A DNA stretch of 64,000 bases, taken from the NCBI GenBank assembly GCA_023415835.1, contig JAEZJK010000042.1, positions 30,801 through 94,800 on the forward strand. The letters run 5' to 3'. The notes beneath the pieces are model-generated. The model made no database searches and was not told the origin of the DNA. It was given only the letters and a program-made list of their open reading frames with translations. This DNA is from Bacillota bacterium (GTDB lineage Bacteria; Bacillota; UBA4882; UBA8346). Positions 55,881-63,212 of the stretch are shown one piece after another (position 1 is the stretch's first letter; the number at the start of each line of letters is the position of its first letter). Both the position numbers and the translations under genes were made by a program.

Positions 55881-56819
55881 ATGAAAAAATTGAGTCATGT
55901 TGTTCTTATTTTAATCCTAACCCTGGTCCTGGCCCTCAACGGCTGCGGCGGGGGAAGCGGCGGAGGCGGAAATTCCGGCGGTGGGGATGATGGGGATGGA
56001 AATTCCGGTGGAGGCGGCGGTACAAATATCACCTTTTAAAGCGCAACCCAGATCGGCGGTACATCGGGCACAGCCGATTCGACAGGATTAACGCTGACCT
56101 TCAGCGCCGACCCGACAACTTTGACGGCAGACCACATTACCGTGACCGGAGCAACAAAGGGCGCGCTTACAGGCACAGGAACCACGAGAACTCTCGCGAT
56201 TTATAACATTAATATCGCCAACGAAGCGACAGTTACTGTCACCATAACAAACCCGGCGATCACCGGCTCACCGCAGACAGCGGCAGTATTTAGAGTAACA
56301 CAGGCTAATATGTCTATCGGCATGGAATATCGTGGCGGCAAAATAGCCTATATTCTTCAGGACGGCGAACCAGGATATGACGCGAATGTACCACATGGAC
56401 TCATTATGGCAACTGAAAATTCGACTATAATACCATCTTGGTCTCGGGAGGAATATAAAAATACATTAGTGGGTACTGGAGAAGGCTACGGAACCGGCCT
56501 TGCGAATACGGAGAAAATCGTTGCCCAGCATGTGAGCGGTACCGGGTATTACGCCGCGGGTATGGCTTACGAATATGAGGCCGATGGTTATACCGACTGG
56601 TTTCTGCCGTCTATAGATGAATGGAAGTTAATAAGAGAAAATTTTTATGTTCTGATTGATAATGGTGTCTCATTTCCGACACTATTGGGCTATTGGAGTT
56701 CGTCCGAGTATAGTGCGGATAAAGTAAATTTAGCATATTGCAATCCTCATTTAATTAATTGGGCGTGGAAGTGTGCCACGGGTTCCTTAGGTTACGTTCG
56801 GCCTGTCCGGCGGTTTTAA
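55881..56819 (+). pseudogene. Second DUF1566 lipoprotein, interrupted by a TAA codon
   Basis: MKKLSHVVL with lipobox LALNGCGGGSGG and a Gly/Ser/Asp linker (GGGGNSGGGDDGDGNSGGG), then NITF and TAA at 56037-56039. The same frame continues without any shift: SATQIGGTSGTADSTGLTLT, one SwmB-like domain, then a DUF1566 domain (GKIAYILQDGEPGYDANVPH, YTDWFLPSIDEWKLI, YWSSSEYSADK, YVRPVRRF). At this position the upstream copies read F-L-S or F-E-S, so a single substitution made the stop. A downstream start cannot restore secretion. Paralogue of the 53.5-kb gene with fewer middle domains. Confidence 0.8.
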
Positions 56820-56849
56820 CAATTCAGTTATTGAACAATTCAAAATGGG

Positions 56850-57040
56850 GTTACCAGGGGGCTAAAGCCTCCTGGTTCGCATAAAAAAACTTGCTGTCAA
56901 TGAAAAATATATTATTCTTGCGGGCAAGAGACCGGGGCCAGGATGGTCCCAAGATCCGGCAGCCCATGGATGGGGTGCTGCCGAAAAGGCCAGGATAAGT
57001 TCGTTGCAAAGCCATATGGATGGCTATTGTTGAAAGGTTT
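56850..57040. repeat. Cluster of GC-rich hairpins between lipoprotein and receiver-like copy 2
   Basis: Three stem-loops in an otherwise gene-free 265-bp gap: CCAGGGGGCTAAAGCCTCCTGG (paired as CCAGG-GGGCT / AGCC-TCCTGG), CGGCAGC/GCTGCCG enclosing CCATGGATGG, and AGCCAT-ATGG-ATGGCT. GGTTTTTTT follows. The equivalent gap in copy 1 is only 62 bp and lacks it, so this looks inserted. Not a riboswitch that I recognise. Confidence 0.5.
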
Positions 57041-57084
57041 TTTTAAATGGCATTAACAATTATCCCAATAACGGAGGCCGGGCG

Positions 57085-57426
57085 ATGAACAAACCAATCG
57101 TGCTGTTGGAAGGAGATTCATTATTGATGGACAGTATCGCCGCCCTTTTGCAATCCGACGGCGGGCTGGAAGTGCGGCGGATCGGGAAGGCAAGCGACCG
57201 GCTCCATCTGTGGGCAATAGATCCGCCGGCAATCATACTCTTTGATTTGGACCGGATCGAGGCGGGACTATTGCTAAATTATCTGACGGAAAACCCAGGA
57301 CCGGCGCTGATCGGCCTCAGCCTGACCGGAAACAAGGTATTCCTGCTCTCCCGGGAGTTGCGGACCGTCGCCACCCATGAGGAGCTACAGGCGATTATCA
57401 TGGATCAATTGAAGAAAGAGAAATGA
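57085..57426 (+). CDS. 113-residue receiver-like protein, copy 2
   Basis: Paralogue of the 55.3-kb protein at identical length: VLLEGDSLLMDSIAALLQSD, PPAIILFDLDRIEAGLLLNY, PALIGLSLTGNKVFLLSREL, TVATHEELQAIIMDQLKKEK. Most differences are conservative, which suggests selection on the protein in both copies. In contrast, the adjacent lipoprotein copies are broken. ACGGAGGCCGGGCG upstream is the same as before copy 1. No HTH or output domain, so it would act by binding a partner. Confidence 0.68.
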   Translation: MNKPIVLLEGDSLLMDSIAALLQSDGGLEVRRIGKASDRLHLWAIDPPAIILFDLDRIEAGLLLNYLTENPGPALIGLSLTGNKVFLLSRELRTVATHEELQAIIMDQLKKEK

Positions 57427-57436
57427 TTTGAGCTTG

Positions 57437-57506
57437 TAATAATTTTCCTACCGGCCTGTCTGTCAAAAAGTACAGGAGTTCTTCAAGGGACCCTGTACTT
57501 TTTTTG
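57437..57506. repeat. R repeat, copy 5 (truncated)
   Basis: TACCGGCCTGTCTGTC, hairpin AAAAAGTACAGG/CCTGTACTTTTTTT, then the element breaks off and joins directly to lipoprotein sequence. Confidence 0.78.
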
Positions 57507-57508
57507 CT

Positions 57509-57640
57509 ATGCCCTTGGCCGGCTGTGGCGGGGGTAATAGTGGAGACGGCGACCTCGTTCTTACCCCGTCATGGAAAGTGGTTGGCAGCGCCGGATTCTC
57601 GGTGGGAGGAGACCTCAGAGCTCCGAAACCGGAGCTTTGA
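57509..57640 (+). pseudogene. 5'-deleted lipoprotein remnant
   Basis: Frame MPLAGCGGGNSGDGD retains a lipobox (PLAGC) and the Gly-rich linker of the family, but the signal peptide, the ribosome binding site and the second half of the R element are missing. The frame stops after 43 codons (RAPKPEL). A roughly 200-bp deletion between the hairpin and the lipobox explains the junction. Confidence 0.65.
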
Positions 57641-57762
57641 CCTTCGAACTCGGACCTCGGAGCTCCGAAGTCGATCTTATATTCAGGTGAGCCGATTTTA
57701 GCAATCTCTCGTAAAATCAGCGTAACAGTAATTTTTTTCACGCGTAACCCGTAACGAATAAA

Positions 57763-58360
57763 CTACATCACCATCCCGCCGTCAACATTGATAACTTGTC
57801 CGGTTACGTATTTCGCCAAATCGGAGACTAAAAAACAAGATGATATTGGCAACATCTTCCGACTTGCCGTATTGGTTCATTGGAATCTGAGACAACAGTC
57901 TTTGAGATACTTCTTCCGATAACACATGGGTCATATCGGATTGGATAAATCCTGGAGCGATGGCGTTCACATTGACCCCGCGTTCCGCCAATTCCCGAGC
58001 GGTGGTTTTGGTTAGGCCGATCAAGCCAGCTTTGGAAGCCGAATAGTTGGCTTGTCCTATGTTTCCCAGCAGACCGGAGACACTGGCGATATTGACGATG
58101 CTGCCCGAGTTTTGTTTCAGCGTTTGTTTCGATACCAATTTGGTGCAAATAAAAGCTCCGGTGGTCGACTCCTCCGAGGCGACATCGTGTTTTATGGCAA
58201 TGGTTTCCACGTCGTACTTTTGCGCAATCTCCTCAGCGGTTGACATTGCCAAAGCATCGTTAATATCGTGATGGCTAGCTTCACTTTTTCTCCTGCAAGC
58301 TTTTCCGCAATAGACCGGCCCAGCCCACGGGCGCGGTTTTTTAAGTTTTACCCTTTCCAC
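57763..58360 (-). pseudogene. fabG: Decayed 3-oxoacyl-ACP reductase (FabG)
   Basis: Minus-strand SDR enzyme in pieces. The N terminus reads RGLGRSIAEKLAGEKVKLAI in one frame, then LAMSTAEEIAQKYDVETIAI in another. About 60 residues holding the N-A-G motif are deleted between DVASEES and TGAFICTKL. The catalytic half is intact (GSIVNIASVSGLLGNIGQAN, YSASKAGLIGLTK, VNAIAPGFI). A one-base shift at about 57835 is needed to reach the normal end LAKYVTGQVINVDGGMV and stop at 57763-57765. The glycine-rich start (TGG) is missing. It cannot be active. Confidence 0.82.
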
Positions 58361-58516
58361 TTATCTTTACCCGGTCCATCAAATTTTGTAATTACAAGGA
58401 CTTTGTGAACCTCTACCAAATGATTCCAAAGTCCTTTTCCGTTTTCTGCAATCAAAACATAACCAAGTAATACATGCAGGAGAGCGGGAAAACATGTCGA
58501 AAATGATCCACTATGC

Positions 58517-58541
58517 ATTAGTCAACATTGAATTGACTAAT
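58517..58541. promoter_or_regulatory. 25-bp palindromic operator over the -35 box
   Basis: ATTAGTCAA-N7-TTGACTAAT, a perfect 9-bp inverted repeat. Its right half contains the -35 hexamer, so a bound dimeric repressor would block the promoter. It does not match Rex, Fnr or PerR consensus sites. Confidence 0.6.
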
Positions 58542-58561
58542 ATATTTGCCCATATTATAAT
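58533..58561 (+). promoter_or_regulatory. Sigma-A promoter of the ndh2 operon
   Basis: TTGACT (58533-58538), 17-bp spacer, TATAAT (58556-58561). Near-consensus, about 90 bp before the ndh2 ATG. Confidence 0.78.
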
Positions 58562-58651
58562 TGTGATATTATTAACGAATAAAAGCGCTGTCTCTGCGGC
58601 AAAACAGCGGTTTTTCGTATTACATATGCTGCGAAAGGAATGATAAGATAA

Positions 58652-60682
58652 ATGAGTAGAATAGTTATCATCGGGGCTGGCTATGCAGGAATACTTACGG
58701 CAAAAAAGCTTGCCAGGAAATTTAAAAAGGACGCCGGTACGTCGGTCACCATTATCGATAAAAACCCGTTTCATACGATGCTTACGGAGCTGCATGAGGT
58801 CGCTGCGGGAAGGGTCGAAGAGGACAGCATCAGGATAAGCCTCAAAAAGGTCTTTGCAGGCCGAAAGGTCCAATTCGTCCAGGACTTTGTCGAGTCCGTC
58901 GATTTCGGTAAAAAAACCGTCCTCGGAAGAAACGGGTCTTATGAATACGACTATCTGGTGATGGCGGCAGGTTCGCGTCCGGTTTATTTCTGCATCCCGG
59001 GAGCAGAGGAGCATTCCCTGCCCTTGTGGTCTTACGAAGACGCCATCAGGCTCAGGGAGCGTATACTTGACCGTTTCAGGCAGGCTGCTTCGGAAATCGA
59101 CGGGCTTAAAAAACGCAGGCTGCTTACCTTCTATGTTGTCGGCGCAGGTTTGACTGGAGTCGAAATGGCGGGCGAGCTTGCCGAATACGTGCCGATATTA
59201 TGCGACAGGTTCGAGATCGACAGGAAAGAGGTGTCTTTATTCAATGTAGACCTCCTTCCCCGGGTCGTCCCGATCCTTCCGGAAAAGCTTTCTGCAAGAA
59301 TACAGCGCCGCCTTGAGAAGATGGGCGTGGGCATGCTGCTCAACACCCGGGTCGCCGAGATCGGCGCGGATTACATCGACCTGAGCATTGAAGAAAAGGT
59401 AAGCAGGCATTCCGCCGGTACGGTGATCTGGGTGGGTGGCATCGAATCCTCTCATGTGACCGTCAAGGCCGGGGAGACCGTGCCCTGCGACCGCCGGGGC
59501 AGGCTGAAAACGGACAAATACCTCAGGTGTATCGACGACGAAAACTTTTATGTTGCCGGAGACAACATAAATTATATCCCTGAGGGCGAGTCCGAGCCGG
59601 TGCCTCAAATGGTGGAAAACTGCGAGCAAAGCGCCGATACCGTGGCGCACAATATATATGTATCCGTAACCGGCAAGGGCGGGCTCGAAGAGTATAAACC
59701 CAAATTCCACGGGACCATGGTAAGCCTCGGCGGGAGATACGCGGTCGCCAGGGTAGGTTTGCCCGGGAAAATGATAAACCTCCCGTCTTTCCTGGCGATG
59801 TTCGCGAAGCACTTTATAAATATCGTATATTTTGTTCAGGTGCTCGGCTGGAACAAGGTATTCAGCTATCTCAAGCACGAATTTTTCACCATACGCAATA
59901 AACGGAGCTTTGTCGGAGGGCATCTGAGCAACCGGACGCCCAGTTTCCTTCTGGTTCCGCTCCGGCTTTGGCTGGGCGCCGTATGGCTATTTGAAGGAGT
60001 TATGAAAATAGTGGATGGCTGGTTCAGTTCCCCTAAGCTTAAAGGCTTTTTCGGAGGGGCTAACGCCTGGTTCGATTCTTTGCTGGGCAACGCCTCCGAC
60101 GGCCTTAACTCAGCCACGAATGCCGCCGCTTCGGTATCTGACGCGGTAACCGCCGCCACCGGAGCAGCAACCTCGGTATCCGACGCAGTGACGGCCGCCA
60201 CCGGAGCAGCGCCCGACGCTGTCGCCTCCGCCGGAACAGTGATTATGAACTGGGATATCCTAGGCATTTTCAAGATGATCTTCGTAAGCGGCAAGTCGTT
60301 AGCTGAGTCAACCATCGCCGACTACGCTTTCAAACTGGATATTCCCATTATGAACTGGTTTATAAACACATGCATCATGCCTTACGACTGGGTCCAGGTC
60401 GCGATGCAGATATTCATCGTCGCCGCCGAGATACTCATCGGGCTTGCGCTTATTGGGGGACTGTTTACCACAATGTCCAGCGCGCTATCGATAGTACTGA
60501 TGTTTATGTTCGTTACCACCACAGGCCTATATCTGTCAAACTTCTGGATGCTCTTCGCGGCAATAGTTATGCTCTGGGGCGCGGGCAGCATATTCGGCCT
60601 GGACTATTATACTACCCCGCTCCTGAAAAAAGGCTGGAAACGGTTGGGCTGGGTAAGGCGGTTATATATCTATCATGACTAA
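58652..60682 (+). CDS. ndh2: Membrane-anchored type II NADH dehydrogenase, Ndh2 of EET type
   Basis: 676 aa. N-terminal NDH-2 flavoprotein (about 1-400): FAD-binding VIIGAGYAGILTA, then YDYLVMAAGSRP, NADH-binding YVVGAGLTGVEMAGELAEY, and the FAD site DENFYVAGDNINYIPEGE. Ordinary NDH-2 ends near 400-450; here a C-terminal part (about 435-676) adds four or five helices with a DoxX-like look, as in Ndh2 of the Listeria extracellular electron transfer locus. An Ala/Thr-rich linker with two 14-residue repeats (SVSDAVTAATGAAT) joins segments at about 494-520. It would pass electrons from NADH to a dedicated quinone. AAAGGAA before the ATG. The stop overlaps the next gene by 8 bp. Confidence 0.87.
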   Translation: MSRIVIIGAGYAGILTAKKLARKFKKDAGTSVTIIDKNPFHTMLTELHEVAAGRVEEDSIRISLKKVFAGRKVQFVQDFVESVDFGKKTVLGRNGSYEYDYLVMAAGSRPVYFCIPGAEEHSLPLWSYEDAIRLRERILDRFRQAASEIDGLKKRRLLTFYVVGAGLTGVEMAGELAEYVPILCDRFEIDRKEVSLFNVDLLPRVVPILPEKLSARIQRRLEKMGVGMLLNTRVAEIGADYIDLSIEEKVSRHSAGTVIWVGGIESSHVTVKAGETVPCDRRGRLKTDKYLRCIDDENFYVAGDNINYIPEGESEPVPQMVENCEQSADTVAHNIYVSVTGKGGLEEYKPKFHGTMVSLGGRYAVARVGLPGKMINLPSFLAMFAKHFINIVYFVQVLGWNKVFSYLKHEFFTIRNKRSFVGGHLSNRTPSFLLVPLRLWLGAVWLFEGVMKIVDGWFSSPKLKGFFGGANAWFDSLLGNASDGLNSATNAAASVSDAVTAATGAATSVSDAVTAATGAAPDAVASAGTVIMNWDILGIFKMIFVSGKSLAESTIADYAFKLDIPIMNWFINTCIMPYDWVQVAMQIFIVAAEILIGLALIGGLFTTMSSALSIVLMFMFVTTTGLYLSNFWMLFAAIVMLWGAGSIFGLDYYTTPLLKKGWKRLGWVRRLYIYHD

Positions 60683-61670
60683 TAAATCGAATTTGGCATC
60701 GATAAGTGAGCCTTCTCTTTCCACGGATAGGTTTGAATACGACGAAGCCCTGCGTCTGACGGAACTGGAGATCCGAAAACTCCTGAAGACCGCTCCGCCG
60801 CTCTTGAGGCGCCAGACTTCGCATCTTGCCCGGGCAGCCGGGAAAGGTGTACGCGCACGGGCTTTGCTTGCCTGCTCCATTGGGGGCGACGGCCTTGTTA
60901 GGCACGGCGCGGTCAATGCCGCCGCTGCCGTCGAGCTGTTGCATCTTGCTACGCTTATTCATGACGACATCATCGACGACGCCGATATGCGCCGGGGCAT
61001 AGACGCCTTGCATGTGAAATTCGGCGAAAAGACCGCTGTCCTCTGCGGGGACTATCTGTTTTGCCTTGCTTTTGACCTGGCTTCGTCGATACCGCCCCGG
61101 GAAACGGACAGGGTAAAAATCGACGGCGTCCTGCCCTCATACTTTACGGAGATCTGCCTCGGCGAGATCAGGGAATTCAGCAACACCGGGAATCTCGACC
61201 TTACCGAGGGCGAGTATTTCAAGATAATATCCGGGAAAACGGCGGCGCTGTTTCAGGCCTCCTTCCACGCGGGCTTCCTTCTTTCCGACGAGCCGCCGGA
61301 GGCCGGGGATGCTTATATCGAAACAGGCAAACAGTTAGGGATACTTTTCCAGCTTGCCGACGACTGCCTGGACTTCGTAGCTTCGGAAAAAAGGGCGAAG
61401 AAGCCCGTGCTTACCGATTGCCGCCGCGGGGTCGTGACACTGCCGCTTATTTACGCGCTGCAAGCCGATAAAACGCTGCGCAGCAAAATAGGAAAGGGCC
61501 TATCGGAGCAGGAGCTGAAGGCTGCCGTTATGGCGGCGGGCGGGATTGAATATACCCAGTCCAAAATCAGGGAATGCCGTTCGAAGGCGAAAAAACTTAT
61601 ATCCTCATTGGGCTCCGAAAGCAAAAAGATCAGGCTGGAGCTGCTGCTTGACAAGGCTGCCGCTCTTTAG
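60675..61670 (+). CDS. dmkB: Polyprenyl diphosphate synthase (DmkB-like)
   Basis: Trans-isoprenyl diphosphate synthase, 331 aa, making the side chain of a quinone. First Asp-rich motif is LIHDDIIDDADMRRG and second is FQLADDCLDF. The N-terminal substrate box is KGVRARALLAC (usually GGKxxRP; here AAGKGVRA), and KTAALFQASFHAG is also present. It overlaps ndh2 by 8 bp and precedes a UbiA prenyltransferase, so the product is probably attached to a naphthoquinone head group. In Listeria the equivalent DmkB supplies demethylmenaquinone for extracellular electron transfer; that role is inferred from context. Confidence 0.87.
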   Translation: MTNKSNLASISEPSLSTDRFEYDEALRLTELEIRKLLKTAPPLLRRQTSHLARAAGKGVRARALLACSIGGDGLVRHGAVNAAAAVELLHLATLIHDDIIDDADMRRGIDALHVKFGEKTAVLCGDYLFCLAFDLASSIPPRETDRVKIDGVLPSYFTEICLGEIREFSNTGNLDLTEGEYFKIISGKTAALFQASFHAGFLLSDEPPEAGDAYIETGKQLGILFQLADDCLDFVASEKRAKKPVLTDCRRGVVTLPLIYALQADKTLRSKIGKGLSEQELKAAVMAAGGIEYTQSKIRECRSKAKKLISSLGSESKKIRLELLLDKAAAL

Positions 61671-61697
61671 AAAACGCCTGCGAAAGGGAAGGCGCCG

Positions 61698-62690
61698 ATG
61701 GATAACGTAAAGAGGACCCTGAGTTATGTCGAGCCAAAAACCAAAATAACAAACGAATTCCCTCTGATGGGTATCGTAAAGAGGACTCTAAGCTATGTCG
61801 AGATAAAAACTAAAATAACAAGCATATTCCCGTTTCTCATGGGGCTTGCCTATCTCCATTCGTCCGGCTACAGGATAGACCCGCTCAAAACAGCCGTGTT
61901 TTTCCTCGGTATGTTTTGCTTCGACCTTACCGCGACTACGGTAAACAATTATTACGATACGAAAAAAAACCATCAGACGCTCCAGTTTGCCCGGCGCACG
62001 GCCATGGCGATACTGCTTGCATTGTTTGCGGTAAGCGTCTTTCTAGGGCTGTTTCTCGTTTACCTGTCCGATCCGGTGGTTTTGCTCCTGGGCGTCCTGT
62101 GCTTCTTTTTCGGTATAATATATTCCTACGGCCCAGTCCCCATCTCTCACGGGCCATACGGCGAAATAGTTTCCGGTTTCTTTTACGGCCTGCTGATCCC
62201 GGCTATCCTGATATATATAAATGTTCCCGAAGGCGGGCTCTTTTCGTATTTGCTTGATGACTGGAAGCTGTCCGTGATTCTGGATATTAGGTCCGTCGCC
62301 GGGCTCCTTATGCTGTCCGTTGTCCCGTTCTGCCTTACCGCCAATATCATGCTGGCCAACAATATTTGCGACGTTAAGCGCGATGTGGCGGTAAACAGGT
62401 ACACGCTTCCCTATTATCTGGGAAAAAAAGCCCTGTGGCTTTTCGCCGCACTGTATTACATGGCATATCTGTCGGTGATCGCGATGGTGGCGGTGGGTTT
62501 CCTTTCGCCCCTCAGCCTTATACTGCTTATTTCATTGATCCCGGTACAGAAAAATATAAATCTGTTTTTTGAAAAACAGATAAAGGAAGAGACTTTCATA
62601 GTCTCGATCAAAAACTTCCTGATCGTGATCATACTGCACACCCTGCTGATTTTTCTGGGAAGCTTTCTACCGGGCTGGGGTCCCCGATGA
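61698..62690 (+). CDS. dmkA: UbiA-family prenyltransferase (DmkA/MenA-like), with duplicated N terminus
   Basis: Membrane prenyltransferase of 330 aa, about eight helices, attaching a polyprenyl chain to a naphthoate. First Asp-type motif VNNYYDTKKN and second NNICDVKRDVAVNRYTLP, both with MenA-like spacing. The first 47 residues are two copies of one 23-residue unit (VKRTLSYVEPKTKITNEFP, then VKRTLSYVEIKTKITSIFP); the DNA offset is 69 bp. Only the second copy leads into helix 1. ATG 61698 has AAGGGAAGG upstream; the ATG at 61767, inside the duplication, would give a normal-length protein. Ends 4 bp into eetA. Confidence 0.87.
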   Translation: MDNVKRTLSYVEPKTKITNEFPLMGIVKRTLSYVEIKTKITSIFPFLMGLAYLHSSGYRIDPLKTAVFFLGMFCFDLTATTVNNYYDTKKNHQTLQFARRTAMAILLALFAVSVFLGLFLVYLSDPVVLLLGVLCFFFGIIYSYGPVPISHGPYGEIVSGFFYGLLIPAILIYINVPEGGLFSYLLDDWKLSVILDIRSVAGLLMLSVVPFCLTANIMLANNICDVKRDVAVNRYTLPYYLGKKALWLFAALYYMAYLSVIAMVAVGFLSPLSLILLISLIPVQKNINLFFEKQIKEETFIVSIKNFLIVIILHTLLIFLGSFLPGWGPR

Positions 62691-63073
62691 AATACGCGAG
62701 AAAAGCGGATCTAATAATAATCGCGGCCGTTGCCGTTTTGGCTCTGGTATTTTGGTTTTTAAACAGGTATTTTTTTGCTGAAAAAGGGGTATATGCCGAG
62801 ATATATCATGATTCCGAGCAGGTTTACAGGATAGAGCTTTCAACCGCCAAAGCAGGTTCGTTCTCCATACTCGGCGAGCCCAACGTGGTTTTTCAGCTCT
62901 ACGCCGACGGAAGCATCGCTTTTATCCAGTCCGACTGTCCCGACAAGGTCTGTATCCGTTCGGGCAGGCTAAAGTATGCCGGCCAGTTTGCCGCATGCCT
63001 TCCCAACAAGATACTGCTGAAGATCGTTTCGGAGGACAAAGATCGCGAAGGTCCGGACTTGATCATCGAATGA
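62687..63073 (+). CDS. eetA: NusG domain II protein, EetA-like
   Basis: 128 aa. One N-terminal membrane helix (ADLIIIAAVAVLALVFWFLN) followed by an extracytosolic NusG domain II (PF07009-type): VYAEIYHDSEQVYRIEL, GEPNVVFQLYADGSIAFIQS, DCPDKVCIRSGRLKYAGQFA, ACLPNKILLKIV. The three Cys (CPDKVC and ACLPNK) are the family's hallmark. In Listeria EetA is the small membrane partner of EetB in flavin-based extracellular electron transfer. The ATG overlaps the dmkA stop (GATGA), indicating coupling. EetB would be expected beyond the window. Confidence 0.87.
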   Translation: MKYARKADLIIIAAVAVLALVFWFLNRYFFAEKGVYAEIYHDSEQVYRIELSTAKAGSFSILGEPNVVFQLYADGSIAFIQSDCPDKVCIRSGRLKYAGQFAACLPNKILLKIVSEDKDREGPDLIIE

Positions 63074-63212
63074 GGGCCGGCGATATAGGGACAGACAGAA
63101 ACGGGATCTGTACGAAAGGGCGTCTTCCGCATTGGCGGCGGTGCTCCGCGCTAATGAGGATTGATCCGAATAAAAAAGCTCATGACAAATTTAAAGGAGG
63201 TTAAAATTTCCA

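Larger units (their letters stand above)
58361..58651. promoter_or_regulatory. Leader region of the electron-transfer operon
   Basis: Gene-free 291 bp. It contains AAGGACTTTG/CAAAGTCCTT (58398-58438, stem-loop), the promoter and palindrome listed next, and a hairpin CGCTGT/ACAGCG (about 58587-58611) followed by GTTTTT that could attenuate transcription before ndh2. Confidence 0.5.

Noticed and set aside
56850..56960. Cyclic-di-GMP riboswitch before receiver-like copy 2
   Set aside because: The hairpin with GCTAAAGCC superficially resembles a GEMM segment, but the conserved core and tetraloop receptor are not present.
40951..57506. Regular repeats considered as CRISPR
   Set aside because: Repeats are 250 bp, kilobases apart, with genes between them and no cas genes.
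59237..60315. Long minus-strand frames inside ndh2
   Set aside because: Antisense shadows in a GC-rich gene; no ribosome binding site and no family resemblance.
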